From: a virus
Virus record (IMG/VR): IMGVR_UViG_3300005581_000065
Coordinates: 1-33,929 of that record
DNA: 33,929 nt
Strand: one strand, 5' to 3'
Below the pieces are notes generated by a model, which had not been told where the DNA came from, did no database searches, and saw only the letters and a list, made by a program, of their open reading frames with translations. Positions within the stretch are counted from its first letter, which is position 1; each line of letters begins with the position of its first letter. The position numbers and the translations under genes were made by a program. This document shows positions 12,450-20,377 of this stretch, piece by piece.

Positions 12450-12464
12450 TCTTTTTTTACACGT
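12430..12464 (-). terminator. terminator-like hairpin after gene 12457-12753
   Basis: A 9-bp perfect stem ACGTGTAAA/TTTACACGT with a 6-nt loop. On the minus strand it is followed by TACC and seven T residues (12,436-12,430). The stop codon of the upstream gene lies in the 5' arm. The gap of 4 nt between stem and U-run makes it weaker than a textbook terminator. Confidence 0.65.
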
Positions 12465-12753
12465 CGTGTGATTCATTCATAGCACGCTTACGTATACTAC
12501 GAAGTGCGCCATTTGTAGAGTCACGTAGCACAATTGTATGTTTGCTATTATTTTTAGCATAACTATACAGCGCCTGCTGTTCTTCATCTTCCATATTTAG
12601 ATACTTACTCCAACGTTCAAATTTATTTCGTCCCGTTTCGAAACGCCTAAAAATATCAGTGGGTACATTAAACAGTCTCCATGTTGCTCCACTTTTAGGA
12701 TAGTTTGACGCTGGCATTGCAACGTCACCAGTAACTACTTCTTCATTTTTCAT
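12457..12753 (-). CDS. conserved phage hypothetical protein, 98 residues
   Basis: Starts with ATGA overlap on the previous gene. The segment FRRFETGRNKFERWSKYLNM followed by a C-terminal VLRDSTNGALRSIRKRAM looks like a compact basic helical domain conserved in marine T4-like phages; I recall no function. Its stop lies inside a terminator-like hairpin, so it ends the operon that starts near 18.8 or 23.5 kb. Confidence 0.78.
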   Translation of the reverse strand: MKNEEVVTGDVAMPASNYPKSGATWRLFNVPTDIFRRFETGRNKFERWSKYLNMEDEEQQALYSYAKNNSKHTIVLRDSTNGALRSIRKRAMNESHDV

Positions 12754-13334
12754 TGAGTAATATCGTGTTGAGTTATGAGTACCTTTTGCTTTGTTTTACA
12801 ATGTGTGGCGCAAAATACATTTACGCCAAAAATATTTCCAACTGGAGTCGAGTTTTCCTCTACAAATATTGACGTTTTCTTATAGGCCAATACTTCTCCA
12901 GTTAATCTTAACGGCAGGTCTCGTACAAGTGTGTATGTTCCAGACCGCAAGCTGTTGTCTTCATTTAGATACCACATGGACTCTTCAAGTTGCATAGCAC
13001 GAGGATCAACCCCGGTGGTTTCCTTTAAAGCTTTCGCCAGCGCTCTATCAGAAATTCCAGTGGTTTCTTTTATTAGGTAGAGTGCCGCAAAATATGAAGC
13101 AAGTGTAGTTTTACCAAATGGAAGTACATTAAGCATTCGCTTAAGATTAAACACTAGCTTATGAAAAATGTTATACTTGCTTTTCTCTTCACTAGTTTCG
13201 GGCTTTCGTAATACTTTACCGTCCGCATCTATAAGTCCCATTTTATAAGCTCCAGTTTTTATCCATGGTGTGGTGAGTAGACGCAAAAATCTAAATGCGT
13301 AAACTGTGTCTGTTGTGCGTGTTAGGAGTCCCAT
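12750..13334 (-). CDS. conserved T4-like phage protein (MGLLTRTTDTVYAFRFLRLL), 194 residues
   Basis: The N terminus, with VYAFRFLRLLTTPWIKTGAY, matches a protein family I remember from marine T4-like phages, always annotated hypothetical. The middle contains a hydrophobic, possibly membrane-associated helix (TLASYFAALYLIKETTG), and the C terminus is beta-rich. A TATAAATA box at 13,383-13,390 lies about 50 nt upstream inside the preceding gene and may give late expression. A structural or assembly role is plausible from location only. Confidence 0.78.
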   Translation of the reverse strand: MGLLTRTTDTVYAFRFLRLLTTPWIKTGAYKMGLIDADGKVLRKPETSEEKSKYNIFHKLVFNLKRMLNVLPFGKTTLASYFAALYLIKETTGISDRALAKALKETTGVDPRAMQLEESMWYLNEDNSLRSGTYTLVRDLPLRLTGEVLAYKKTSIFVEENSTPVGNIFGVNVFCATHCKTKQKVLITQHDITQ

Positions 13335-13338
13335 ATTT

Positions 13339-13707
13339 TTAAATTCTTTGAAGTGTTCGAGCTACGTATAGGTCAATAGGTATATTTATATACTCTCCTT
13401 CTGGAATATAATTTAAGTATAGCAAGAAGGTTTTTAATGCGGGCCAGCTGTGTTCATTTACTCGGTTAAAACACATACGAGTTGCAGCTTCAGGATAAAA
13501 CATATTATGAAATATAATAATATGGTTTAATATTAATCTTTCTTGAAGTATGTTCTTGTCCTGATACTTCTTAAATAATTTTTTAATATACTTTAAATGA
13601 GATAGGTCATCATGAAACTCCTTTATGTCTAAGCAACGGGGGTTGTTATAATGTTTAGCCGCATAGACTAAAAAATTTTTATCATTTAACTCATTTACCA
13701 ACTGCAT
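13339..13707 (-). CDS. conserved phage hypothetical protein, 122 residues
   Basis: A mainly helical, basic protein: LVYAAKHYNNPRCLDIKEFH, then KYIKKLFKKYQDKNILQERL, then LNHIIIFHNMFYPEAATRM. I recall the same layout, including ERLILNHII, as a conserved T4-like cyanophage-type hypothetical. A variant late box TATAAATT ends 5 nt before the ATG. No catalytic motif is seen. Neighbours on both sides are also conserved virion-region genes. Confidence 0.78.
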   Translation of the reverse strand: MQLVNELNDKNFLVYAAKHYNNPRCLDIKEFHDDLSHLKYIKKLFKKYQDKNILQERLILNHIIIFHNMFYPEAATRMCFNRVNEHSWPALKTFLLYLNYIPEGEYINIPIDLYVARTLQRI

Positions 13708-13712
13708 ATTAT

Positions 13713-13720
13713 AATTTATA
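13713..13720 (-). promoter_or_regulatory. late-promoter-like box TATAAATT
   Basis: One base off the T4 late box TATAAATA, ending 5 nt before the ATG of gene 13339-13707. The close spacing matches boxes at other genes in this window. Confidence 0.4.
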
Positions 13721-13727
13721 TCGCTTT

Positions 13728-14042
13728 TTATTTCGACAATAAATCAGTCACAGTCTGTCCCTTTTCCCAAAATTTGCAACTCCAATAACGAGCTTTCCAC
13801 TTTGGACCGATATCAGTGTCGCACTGATGCCGGGCACGAAAGTTTTTTAATCTCTCTGGGTCGTCTCGTTTAATTTCTGCCTTTGGATCACCAAACCCAA
13901 GTTTAATTACATTGCCCTTTTCGTTACGCACATAGACATAAAACTTATGCTTTTCGTCATCACTACGAAATGGGTTGTTAAGGCTTACCTTTCGGCCATC
14001 ATACTCAGCCTCTTCAAATATATATTGCTTAAAACTCTTCAT
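13728..14042 (-). CDS. conserved phage protein with capsid-targeting-like N terminus (DUF5872-like)
   Basis: A 104-residue protein. It opens MKSFKQYIFEEAEYDGR, similar to the T4 internal-protein signal MKTYQEFIAEA, with an I-F-E site where a gp21-type protease would cut. The remainder, GFGDPKAEIKRDDPERLKNF, RARHQCDTDIGPKWKARYWS and CKFW, matches from memory a small family (DUF5872) with conserved RARHxC and WSC motifs; the two Cys and His could bind zinc. Its ATG overlaps the stop of the structural gene (ATGA). A packaged role is inference. Confidence 0.8.
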   Translation of the reverse strand: MKSFKQYIFEEAEYDGRKVSLNNPFRSDDEKHKFYVYVRNEKGNVIKLGFGDPKAEIKRDDPERLKNFRARHQCDTDIGPKWKARYWSCKFWEKGQTVTDLLSK

Positions 14043-15298
14043 ACGACACTATTCCAATTAAGAATGCCATAGACATTGCCACCAGTAACAAGTGCTCGGG
14101 CAGCAAGAGTGACCGTATCAGAAACTCCAGCTATGCTACGACCAAGCTGTTGGTCTAACACATACCCAAGTTGTGTATTTACTAGTGATGCCGCCTGGTT
14201 AGAACTAGCAAATAATCCGCCATCTTCTACATTTCCTCCCGATATACTTGTCGAGGTTATATTATATTCCACTGCACCGCCACTGGCTGAATGAGTCTCC
14301 CAATTTCCGCCAGTAATTGTAGAGTTTCGAAAAATACCATACTCATATATTGCATTGTTTCCAGTGCCGACAATATGAACTTGTGATGGTATAACAATGC
14401 TATCGAGTCGAGTTGAAGCAAGCCTTATACTTACAACGGGGACCCAGGTTCCTACTTCAGTTGCTGCGATTGTAGTTGATCGTGTTGCTGCCCACTGCTT
14501 TGTTATCTGGTCATAGCCTCCTTCTGAAATAACTGTTGAGCATATTTGCTTCATTGTACCACCAGACCCATTAGTATTTTTAATCTCGTATCGAAGTGGC
14601 AAGCAAGCAGTGGTCATGTATGCCGTAGTCCGAACATTATCATTATGAAAAATATGTGCAACAGTTGGCCTACCATTTACTACAAATCCACAACGTAAGT
14701 CTCCCACGCCGAGCCATTCAATGTCTATCCAAAATATTTGAGTTTTAGTAACATCCATGGTTCTGTCAGAAAGACCAGAGCCGTCACACTTATCAACGTT
14801 CCAATTGTCCTGACGAACTCTAAATTCGGTAGCTAAGCTTGCTGAGCGCAGTACAAAATAGTTATGCTCACCGTCATTTTCTAAAAATATCCCATTCTCT
14901 GCTCCAAAATAACCAACGCGCTGTCTTAATCCAATTGCTGGAGTTGCCATTGCAAATGTTGACATAATCAACAAGCTTTTACCAGGTTGATATTGCATTA
15001 CGCGGCGAGACTCTCGAATTACCTCGCTATTTGTCGTTGAAGTAACAGTTAAGTTTACAGCACTCTCTATTGGAATGTGAGTCTTGGTGCCGCCATTTGC
15101 AGTAGATGTATCCCATTTGTCGTTTTCTACATATCGATGCTGACTATCAAATAGTGTATGCGGAGTTGAGATACGCAGGCGTCCAAATGCGTCAGTAATA
15201 CTTCCACTTGGAGTAATTCGATCTGAAAGCATGCCAACCTCATATCGAGCCGCCTTGCGAGTTAGCGTGCTATCAGTTGTTAAAAATTGGGTTGGCAT
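14039..15298 (-). CDS. virion structural protein of T4-like phages, 419 residues
   Basis: A large beta-rich protein. The segments ITDAFGRLRISTPHTLFDSQ, QPGKSLLIMSTFAMATPAIG, TQIFWIDIEWLGVGDLRCGF and MKQICSTVISEGGYDQITKQ match from memory a structural protein repeated in marine T4-like phages, often several paralogues per genome. It is likely to be a capsid or baseplate decoration, fibre or collar component. There is no transmembrane part and no protease motif. The upstream gap of 140 nt lacks an obvious TATAAATA box. Which particle part it belongs to cannot be told from sequence. Confidence 0.85.
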   Translation of the reverse strand: MPTQFLTTDSTLTRKAARYEVGMLSDRITPSGSITDAFGRLRISTPHTLFDSQHRYVENDKWDTSTANGGTKTHIPIESAVNLTVTSTTNSEVIRESRRVMQYQPGKSLLIMSTFAMATPAIGLRQRVGYFGAENGIFLENDGEHNYFVLRSASLATEFRVRQDNWNVDKCDGSGLSDRTMDVTKTQIFWIDIEWLGVGDLRCGFVVNGRPTVAHIFHNDNVRTTAYMTTACLPLRYEIKNTNGSGGTMKQICSTVISEGGYDQITKQWAATRSTTIAATEVGTWVPVVSIRLASTRLDSIVIPSQVHIVGTGNNAIYEYGIFRNSTITGGNWETHSASGGAVEYNITSTSISGGNVEDGGLFASSNQAASLVNTQLGYVLDQQLGRSIAGVSDTVTLAARALVTGGNVYGILNWNSVV

Positions 15299-15301
15299 AT
15301 T

Positions 15302-15437
15302 TTATTATTTACATTTTAGATTTGTTTGATATAATAATATAGATTCCATTCAATAAAAGCTTCCTAAATATCCTATATAAAACCAGCATCCCAACGGTTC
15401 CGGAACGGATGATCTAATACTTATTAAGGCAAGATAG
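15302..15437. other. 140-nt intergenic gap
   Basis: AT-rich, with one perfect 10-bp palindrome GTTCCGGAAC at 15,397-15,406. A 26-codon ORF (15,309-15,389) lacks a ribosome-binding site and I do not call it. No clear promoter or terminator is visible, although the gap before a structural gene would be a natural place for one. Confidence 0.4.
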
Positions 15438-15439
15438 GA

Positions 15440-16168
15440 TTAATTATTAGCAATGTTACTTTTTACCTTTGTAAGAATACTAGTATCGCCAGTTATAACG
15501 GCAATGAGAGATTGAAAAGTTGAATTTATAAGATCTTTTTGCAACAATGATAGAGGCTTATCAGCATCCAACGAACGCATAGCAAGTATAAGTTTAGGAA
15601 GATCCTCCTTTGATACAAGTCCAGTTGATGCCAATTGCTTAAAGCGATTCATATCAATTTCTTCGTCGAGGGACTCAGCCTCTTCAGCAGCAATGCTTTC
15701 AGAAACTTCATAGTCATCATCTACTTGTATGTCATATTTAGCATCAATTGATGCATACGCATTATCAATTGACATATAGATTTGAGAAACTAGGGCATGG
15801 GTTTCGTCATCAATCTCTTCATACTCAGAGAGGGTATTATAGATTTCATCAATCATTTCGCCGATATCTTCTAGAAATGTAAGCGTTTCGCCAGTTTTGT
15901 CACTTGGCTCCATATCTTCAGCTTCTCTTAAACCGTGAAATACTGCTTTCCAAGCGTTGGCTCTCGCGGTGCGATCAACCTTATCTGCTGCGCGAATCGA
16001 TGCAGTGGTATCAGCATTTGAATATTTTTCCCATGCAGCCTTTATTTGTACTTCGGTATGTGAAGGATACATCTTTTTGTGCTGGGTACTAAAATCATTA
16101 TAATTAGTATACACCTTTTCAGTAATGACTGCGTCGTTCGACGCTAATATTTCAGATAATTTTTTCAT
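15440..16168 (-). CDS. acidic core-like protein, 242 residues
   Basis: Starts MKKLSEILASNDAVITEKVY. The middle is very acidic and helical (EDIGEMIDEIYNTLSEYEEI, then SESIAAEEAESLDEEIDM), and the C terminus LISTFQ-like helix ends SLIAVITGDTSILTKVKSNI. A related ITGNT segment occurs near the end of the neighbouring gene 16165-17100. Acidic helical proteins in this region suggest a prohead scaffold or internal core, but that is inference. Coupled to the upstream gene by ATGA. Confidence 0.72.
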   Translation of the reverse strand: MKKLSEILASNDAVITEKVYTNYNDFSTQHKKMYPSHTEVQIKAAWEKYSNADTTASIRAADKVDRTARANAWKAVFHGLREAEDMEPSDKTGETLTFLEDIGEMIDEIYNTLSEYEEIDDETHALVSQIYMSIDNAYASIDAKYDIQVDDDYEVSESIAAEEAESLDEEIDMNRFKQLASTGLVSKEDLPKLILAMRSLDADKPLSLLQKDLINSTFQSLIAVITGDTSILTKVKSNIANN

Positions 16169-17100
16169 GCGTCTTGAATGTATTTATTAAAGTTTTCCTT
16201 TAGGTCTACCAATGATGAGTATGTAGGAGAAGTGAGTGCATACTCATAGAGTGCGTCAGCGTCAGTATTTCCAGTTATGAGGGCAACTATCTTCATCATG
16301 CGACGTGTTTGAAGACTAATTTCTCGTTGGTCCTCTTTAAGCTCAACATCTTCAGTAAAACTAATTCTACGACGCTTAGCTTCTTTTTTAGCAGCCAAGA
16401 TTTGGGCTCCAAAGACGGGAGACACGCTATCATCGGTATCATTTTTACTTAACCATTGCTTAAGACTGTCATCTTTCATAGTACGAAAATCGACGGCTTC
16501 TCCAAGGTCAACTGACTCGTTCTTGCTAGCTTTATCATTACTTATCATTTCTTCTGTCATCCACTTAAGACCGCGTTTCTTGGCCTCAGCAGCAGCAGCT
16601 TTAAGCTCCTTTGCAAACTGATCACCTACACGAGCGGTTGTCCAGTTTATATTTAACCACATCTTAAGGTGTTTATCATCAAACGTTTCAAAACTACGAG
16701 CTTCACAAATATCAGACTCGTCCATTTTACCTTCTTTAACATATGTACCCTTAACTGGAACCCTAGGCTCGCTAATACCACGAGCATACTGATCCAAGTA
16801 GTTTTCAGCATGTTCCTTGGCTTCAGCTGGAGTGTTATAAGAAGCTGCTCCAAGATACGTCGTTTTACCGGTCCACTTATTAGTAATAAGCGGACGATAA
16901 CCGCCAAATTGAGATTTTTCTGAACTACATTTATAATCCGTAGGACTAATTTTAAATGTTGATTTCATTTTAAATGTTGATTCGTTTTTATCCATATATT
17001 TTATTATTTTTTGACCTGGTGTATCTTTTAGATATTTATACAATAATGCTTTTGTGCCCTCAAAGCCAGCACCATATTCTTCAGCGAGTTCCGAATTCAT
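16165..17100 (-). CDS. hypothetical protein with two internal repeats, 311 residues
   Basis: Two similar segments of about 40 residues, SFETFDDKHLKMWLNINWTT and DFRTMKDDSLKQWLSKNDTD, are each followed by a Lys/Ala-rich helix (KELKAAAAEAKKRGL and ILAAKKEAKRRRI). An N-terminal part with GGYRPLITNKWTGKTTYLGA has a beta look. The end, MMKIVALITGNTDADALYEY, resembles the tail of the next gene. The start overlaps the NMNAT-like gene by 20 nt. Probably a virion or core protein by context; no enzyme motif is seen. Confidence 0.72.
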   Translation of the reverse strand: MNSELAEEYGAGFEGTKALLYKYLKDTPGQKIIKYMDKNESTFKMKSTFKISPTDYKCSSEKSQFGGYRPLITNKWTGKTTYLGAASYNTPAEAKEHAENYLDQYARGISEPRVPVKGTYVKEGKMDESDICEARSFETFDDKHLKMWLNINWTTARVGDQFAKELKAAAAEAKKRGLKWMTEEMISNDKASKNESVDLGEAVDFRTMKDDSLKQWLSKNDTDDSVSPVFGAQILAAKKEAKRRRISFTEDVELKEDQREISLQTRRMMKIVALITGNTDADALYEYALTSPTYSSLVDLKENFNKYIQDA

Positions 17101-18139
17101 GACCTGCTACTCTTTTCATTTGTGCTGTATATTCTGTAAAGTCTGGCTTTTTCTCGTAATATTTGATTGTACGAGCAGAGTCGTCTTTACCCTTAATTCT
17201 CCATTTGTGACCCATTTTAATATGTTCTGGGTCTGTAACTTTTACAACACGCCGATCATAACCTGCTTCCCAGGTTTCAGACTTCTCGTCTAATGCTGTT
17301 TCCATAATGTCATGTATAAAAAATTTAACGCTTTTTTCAGATTCAGACAAAACACATGTTACATAGTTTGGGCCGCGACTTTCAATTGTATATCTGCAGT
17401 TATCCTTTTTATAAATTACAACGTCACCAACATTAAAAATTTTACCAGAGATGTAACGTTCACGCTGTTCGCTTAATGTATCAAATTGAACATGCTTTCT
17501 AAAGTTATGGCTTTCTTTAAGTCCCATACCTTTACGAACAGCATTAAAAAGTTCTTTAGCATCGCCAAATGTTTTCGGTAATCCCTTTGCAAATGTTTCA
17601 AGATCATTTTCAGCAGCTGCACTTCTCATTTTACTAGCACTAACAGCAAACGTACTTGTACCAGTACGGGAGTCAACATCAGGGTCACGTTGTCCAGTTG
17701 ATACTACATTTATGCCATCAGGAAATTTATAGTAGCCATGAGTGCCTTTTACTCCGTCATACTTACGCAGCAGGCCTTTAAACTCTTCAACGCGGTCGCT
17801 TCCAACAGCAACAGTGAAACGCGTGTATCCCTCATCATATGTGCTTGTAGCCACATCAAATATATTTTTAACAGATCGATCAAGTATAATGTTACGCCCA
17901 TACTGAGGAAACATTTTACGCATAAACTTAACCTTTTCTTCGTAACCAAGTGGATTTTTCTTTGGATCTTCACTTTGAGACGCATATATTCTAAACGGTT
18001 TCCCCTTAGCAAGCTTTGCTATAGCCTCAATATTTTCTTCATGGCCCTTTGTAGGTGGGTTAAAGCGACCAAAGGACACTATAATTTCTGAAGTCTTTTC
18101 TTCAGTATATGTCTTAAACGATTTTAATTGAATGCCCAT
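17081..18139 (-). CDS. NMNAT-like nucleotidyltransferase with capsid-targeting-like N terminus
   Basis: A 352-residue protein of the HxGH nucleotidyltransferase superfamily. Visible motifs are GRFNPPTKGH (24-33, the nucleotide-binding HxGH-type loop), VGSDR (112-116) and SASKMR (167-172, the S-x-S-x-M-R loop corresponding to ISxTxxR). The best-known relatives are NMN/NaMN adenylyltransferases, so an adenylyl- or cytidylyltransferase acting on NMN or a similar substrate is likely. Before this domain is MGIQLKSFKTYTEEK, which resembles a T4 capsid-targeting peptide. The C-terminal 170 residues contain an extra beta domain (FNVGDVVIYKKDNCRYTIES). The frame is open upstream to 18,337, but the ATG at 18,139 follows the previous stop by 4 nt. 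Confidence 0.85.
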   Translation of the reverse strand: MGIQLKSFKTYTEEKTSEIIVSFGRFNPPTKGHEENIEAIAKLAKGKPFRIYASQSEDPKKNPLGYEEKVKFMRKMFPQYGRNIILDRSVKNIFDVATSTYDEGYTRFTVAVGSDRVEEFKGLLRKYDGVKGTHGYYKFPDGINVVSTGQRDPDVDSRTGTSTFAVSASKMRSAAAENDLETFAKGLPKTFGDAKELFNAVRKGMGLKESHNFRKHVQFDTLSEQRERYISGKIFNVGDVVIYKKDNCRYTIESRGPNYVTCVLSESEKSVKFFIHDIMETALDEKSETWEAGYDRRVVKVTDPEHIKMGHKWRIKGKDDSARTIKYYEKKPDFTEYTAQMKRVAGHEFGTR

Positions 18140-18143
18140 AATA

Positions 18144-18830
18144 TTATTTTTGACTAAAACGTTTAGCTTCGCGAGCCCGTATTTGAGGTAGTAGTTTTGA
18201 AGCCATTGCCTGTATAAGATTTTTTCTATTTTTAAGCGCCTTTTCCACTCGTGCCCGAGCGGCAAATGAAACTTCTGATTTGCTTTTTCCGCCAAGCAAG
18301 CGCTTTGCAATTTCAGCGCGCGCTGCACGGTTGGCACGTGCTCTTAAAACTGCAAGTGAAGCCCGTCGGCGAGACGCCCTGATACGACCCATCTTTATAC
18401 GACTCTTAAGTCGCTTCATTATTTGACGACGCTTTAAGCGTTGCTGAGGAGTTAACTCTTCAGCTACCACGTCTTCCTTTAACATACTTAAAACTGAGTC
18501 ACGAGCATTTGTTAAAATACTAATTTTATTAGCGTTTGCTTTGTCATCATCTTGCTTTTTAAGAGCTTCAATTTCTTTGTTAATGCGACGTAGTTCTGCA
18601 CCTAACTCATACTTTGACATTGTATCATAGACGGACTCTTCTATGTTATGACATTCACATTTACAGTCGCAGTCTTCTGGGCATTCACACTCTGGGTCAG
18701 TTTCACTTATCATCCAGTCACGTTTACGTTTCTTGTATGCAGTGACCATAATGTCAAGAGGATCATAGTCATATGAACCGTCTGTCGGGTCAACAGTTAA
18801 CAAATCTTTTAAACGTAATTCTTTTTTCAT
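18144..18830 (-). CDS. very basic core-like protein with Cys-rich N-terminal patch
   Basis: A 228-residue protein. The N-terminal part contains the cysteine cluster CECPEDCDCKCECH (about 48-61), a likely metal site. A central helix (ELGAELRRINKEIEALKKQD) leads into a C-terminal half that is extremely Arg/Lys/Ala-rich (LKRRQIMKRLKSRIKMGRIR, RASLAVLRARANRAARAEIA, KNLIQAMASKLLPQIRAREA). I recall the latter as a conserved T4-like marine phage family. DNA binding or internal core function is likely. A perfect TATAAATA box lies 12 nt before the ATG. Confidence 0.8.
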   Translation of the reverse strand: MKKELRLKDLLTVDPTDGSYDYDPLDIMVTAYKKRKRDWMISETDPECECPEDCDCKCECHNIEESVYDTMSKYELGAELRRINKEIEALKKQDDDKANANKISILTNARDSVLSMLKEDVVAEELTPQQRLKRRQIMKRLKSRIKMGRIRASRRRASLAVLRARANRAARAEIAKRLLGGKSKSEVSFAARARVEKALKNRKNLIQAMASKLLPQIRAREAKRFSQK

Positions 18831-18842
18831 ATGTAGATTATA

Positions 18843-18850
18843 TATTTATA
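18843..18850 (-). promoter_or_regulatory. T4-late-like box TATAAATA
   Basis: A perfect match to the T4 late promoter octamer on the minus strand, ending 12 nt before the ATG at 18,830, in the short gap between genes 18856-19134 and 18144-18830. Confidence 0.7.
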
Positions 18851-18855
18851 CTTAT

Positions 18856-19134
18856 TTAACCCTTATGCTGTGCCCACAAGTCAGCGTCTGTAGTAGTACG
18901 CGTTTTGCCACCATCTATAAAACTGTTAACACGTGCAAATGCCCATTGATGTTGGCCTATGCCAGGACGATGGCTGGTTTCCCATGCGCCCATGCCGCGA
19001 TCATATACCTTTTTAAGTATAGCATATGAGATGCCACTTTCTTCCGCTTTATTTACAAGACCAACAATCTTTTCTTCAAGTATCGTGCGTGCAATCTCGA
19101 CTAATTTGTCGTCTTGTATGTTGTATGTTTGCAT
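18856..19134 (-). CDS. conserved phage protein (DUF5824-like), 92 residues
   Basis: The segment GISYAILKKVYDRGMGAWET followed by HRPGIGQHQWAFARVNSFID and GGKTRTTTDADLW is very close to a family I recall as DUF5824, found in many phages with no known function. A GGGAG Shine-Dalgarno sequence lies before the ATG. It is downstream of the KxDG protein in the same operon. Confidence 0.85.
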   Translation of the reverse strand: MQTYNIQDDKLVEIARTILEEKIVGLVNKAEESGISYAILKKVYDRGMGAWETSHRPGIGQHQWAFARVNSFIDGGKTRTTTDADLWAQHKG

Positions 19135-19138
19135 ATGT

Positions 19139-20377
19139 TTATTTCTCCCACCCTTTCAATATTCCGGGGTCAAAATTATTCTTTGAAAAGGTCATACGAT
19201 CCACAAGTTTAACAACGTTTTGTTTGATATGGTCGTTGATAGCAAAGCCTTCCTGTCCAGACACCCTAAATCCATCAGTCGTACGCACAAATGTTGCCAT
19301 CTTTTTAAGTGTTTCAAGCTTGCCTATAATCATAAGCTTTGCTTCAACAATTGCATTTTGCAGTGCATAGACAAGCTCTAGATTTTTCTTATTTTCATCA
19401 GAGAAAAACTTCAAAAATTCGTCACGCTTTGACGTTGCACTTGCTTTTCCTGCTTCACTCTTTTTAGACTCAATGTCCTTTGCATACTTGTCACCTATCC
19501 ACGTTAAAAGGTTACGAACGTGAGCAACTGGATCTGTTATAGTTTCACCTCGACGAACAAGTGTATTATTAAATGTTTCTAATGTTTGTGCGAGAGTTTG
19601 GTCTGACTCAATTTGACGAAGAGTTGATCCACTTATCTTTTGAAAGATTGTTCCGGCGCGGCTTAACGCGGCAGACAGTGCAGTCGTTTCTTGCGCAGTC
19701 AGGGTAGCCTTGCCAGACAAGTCACGTATATATGTATCAGAAAACCAGACGCTAGGTGTACGTTTAAGTGTGCTTGAGTCAAAACCATAGGATGCTCTCA
19801 TGCTTTCAAAAGTATCTCCAGTGTATTGTGTGTGAAACATCACACCTATCTTTGAAGCCTTTATAGTTTTTGCGAGAACACTGTCTGCTGGAATTGCATA
19901 GACGATTGTGTTTGGTTGAAATGTAAGATATTCAACACCATCAAAGCGTTCAACCTTTAAATCTTTTTGGGTGTATGCAAGGTCACCTTGTAAGACACCC
20001 TTGATGCCCAGCTTTTTAAATTCGTTGAATGCTACAGTTAGTTTTTCTGCAAGGTCGCCACTGGTATCAGCCTTTATATCACTTTCGCTCTTATAGACTT
20101 TTGGATTTTTATTAAATATTCCCTTTTTAGCTACAAAAAATGCTCCATCCGTTGGGTCAGTGCCAACAAAGATTGCTGGGGCGCCGTCAAACTTTGCAGC
20201 GACGTCATATGACTGCGCGCTGTTTCCTGCCAACATATCTCTCATGCTACGAAGCGCAATAATTGCTTCACGAGCACCCTTGATACCACCATAAAGCACC
20301 TGATCGTCGATATGCACCATGTGTAAATTTTTGCCTTCAGTTGAGGCTTCGTTTAAATATTGTTTAAATGATTTCAT
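19139..20377 (-). CDS. KxDG ligase-like nucleotidyltransferase with capsid-targeting-like N terminus
   Basis: A 412-residue protein conserved in T4-like marine phages without a named role. It opens MKSFKQYLNEASTEGK, close to T4 MKTYQEFIAEA, with a predicted cut after L-N-E. The body shows an order typical of covalent nucleotidyltransferases (DNA/RNA ligases, capping enzymes): KFDG (62-65, nucleophile Lys), GVLQGDL (127-133), EGFAI (376-380, motif IV-like) and VKLV (389-392, motif V-like). If correct, it would form an enzyme-AMP or -GMP intermediate and join or cap nucleic-acid ends. The distance from motif I to IV (about 310 residues) is long, so an inserted helical domain is likely. Coupled to its upstream gene by ATGA. 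Confidence 0.75.
   Translation of the reverse strand: MKSFKQYLNEASTEGKNLHMVHIDDQVLYGGIKGAREAIIALRSMRDMLAGNSAQSYDVAAKFDGAPAIFVGTDPTDGAFFVAKKGIFNKNPKVYKSESDIKADTSGDLAEKLTVAFNEFKKLGIKGVLQGDLAYTQKDLKVERFDGVEYLTFQPNTIVYAIPADSVLAKTIKASKIGVMFHTQYTGDTFESMRASYGFDSSTLKRTPSVWFSDTYIRDLSGKATLTAQETTALSAALSRAGTIFQKISGSTLRQIESDQTLAQTLETFNNTLVRRGETITDPVAHVRNLLTWIGDKYAKDIESKKSEAGKASATSKRDEFLKFFSDENKKNLELVYALQNAIVEAKLMIIGKLETLKKMATFVRTTDGFRVSGQEGFAINDHIKQNVVKLVDRMTFSKNNFDPGILKGWEK

Noticed and set aside
15309-15389. 26-codon ORF in the gap before the structural gene
   Set aside because: No ribosome-binding site, a low-complexity AT-rich sequence, and no conserved look.
17031-17038. TATAAATA-type box inside gene 16165-17100
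   Set aside because: It falls within codons of the gene (KYLK region) and is not followed by a start codon at a useful distance.
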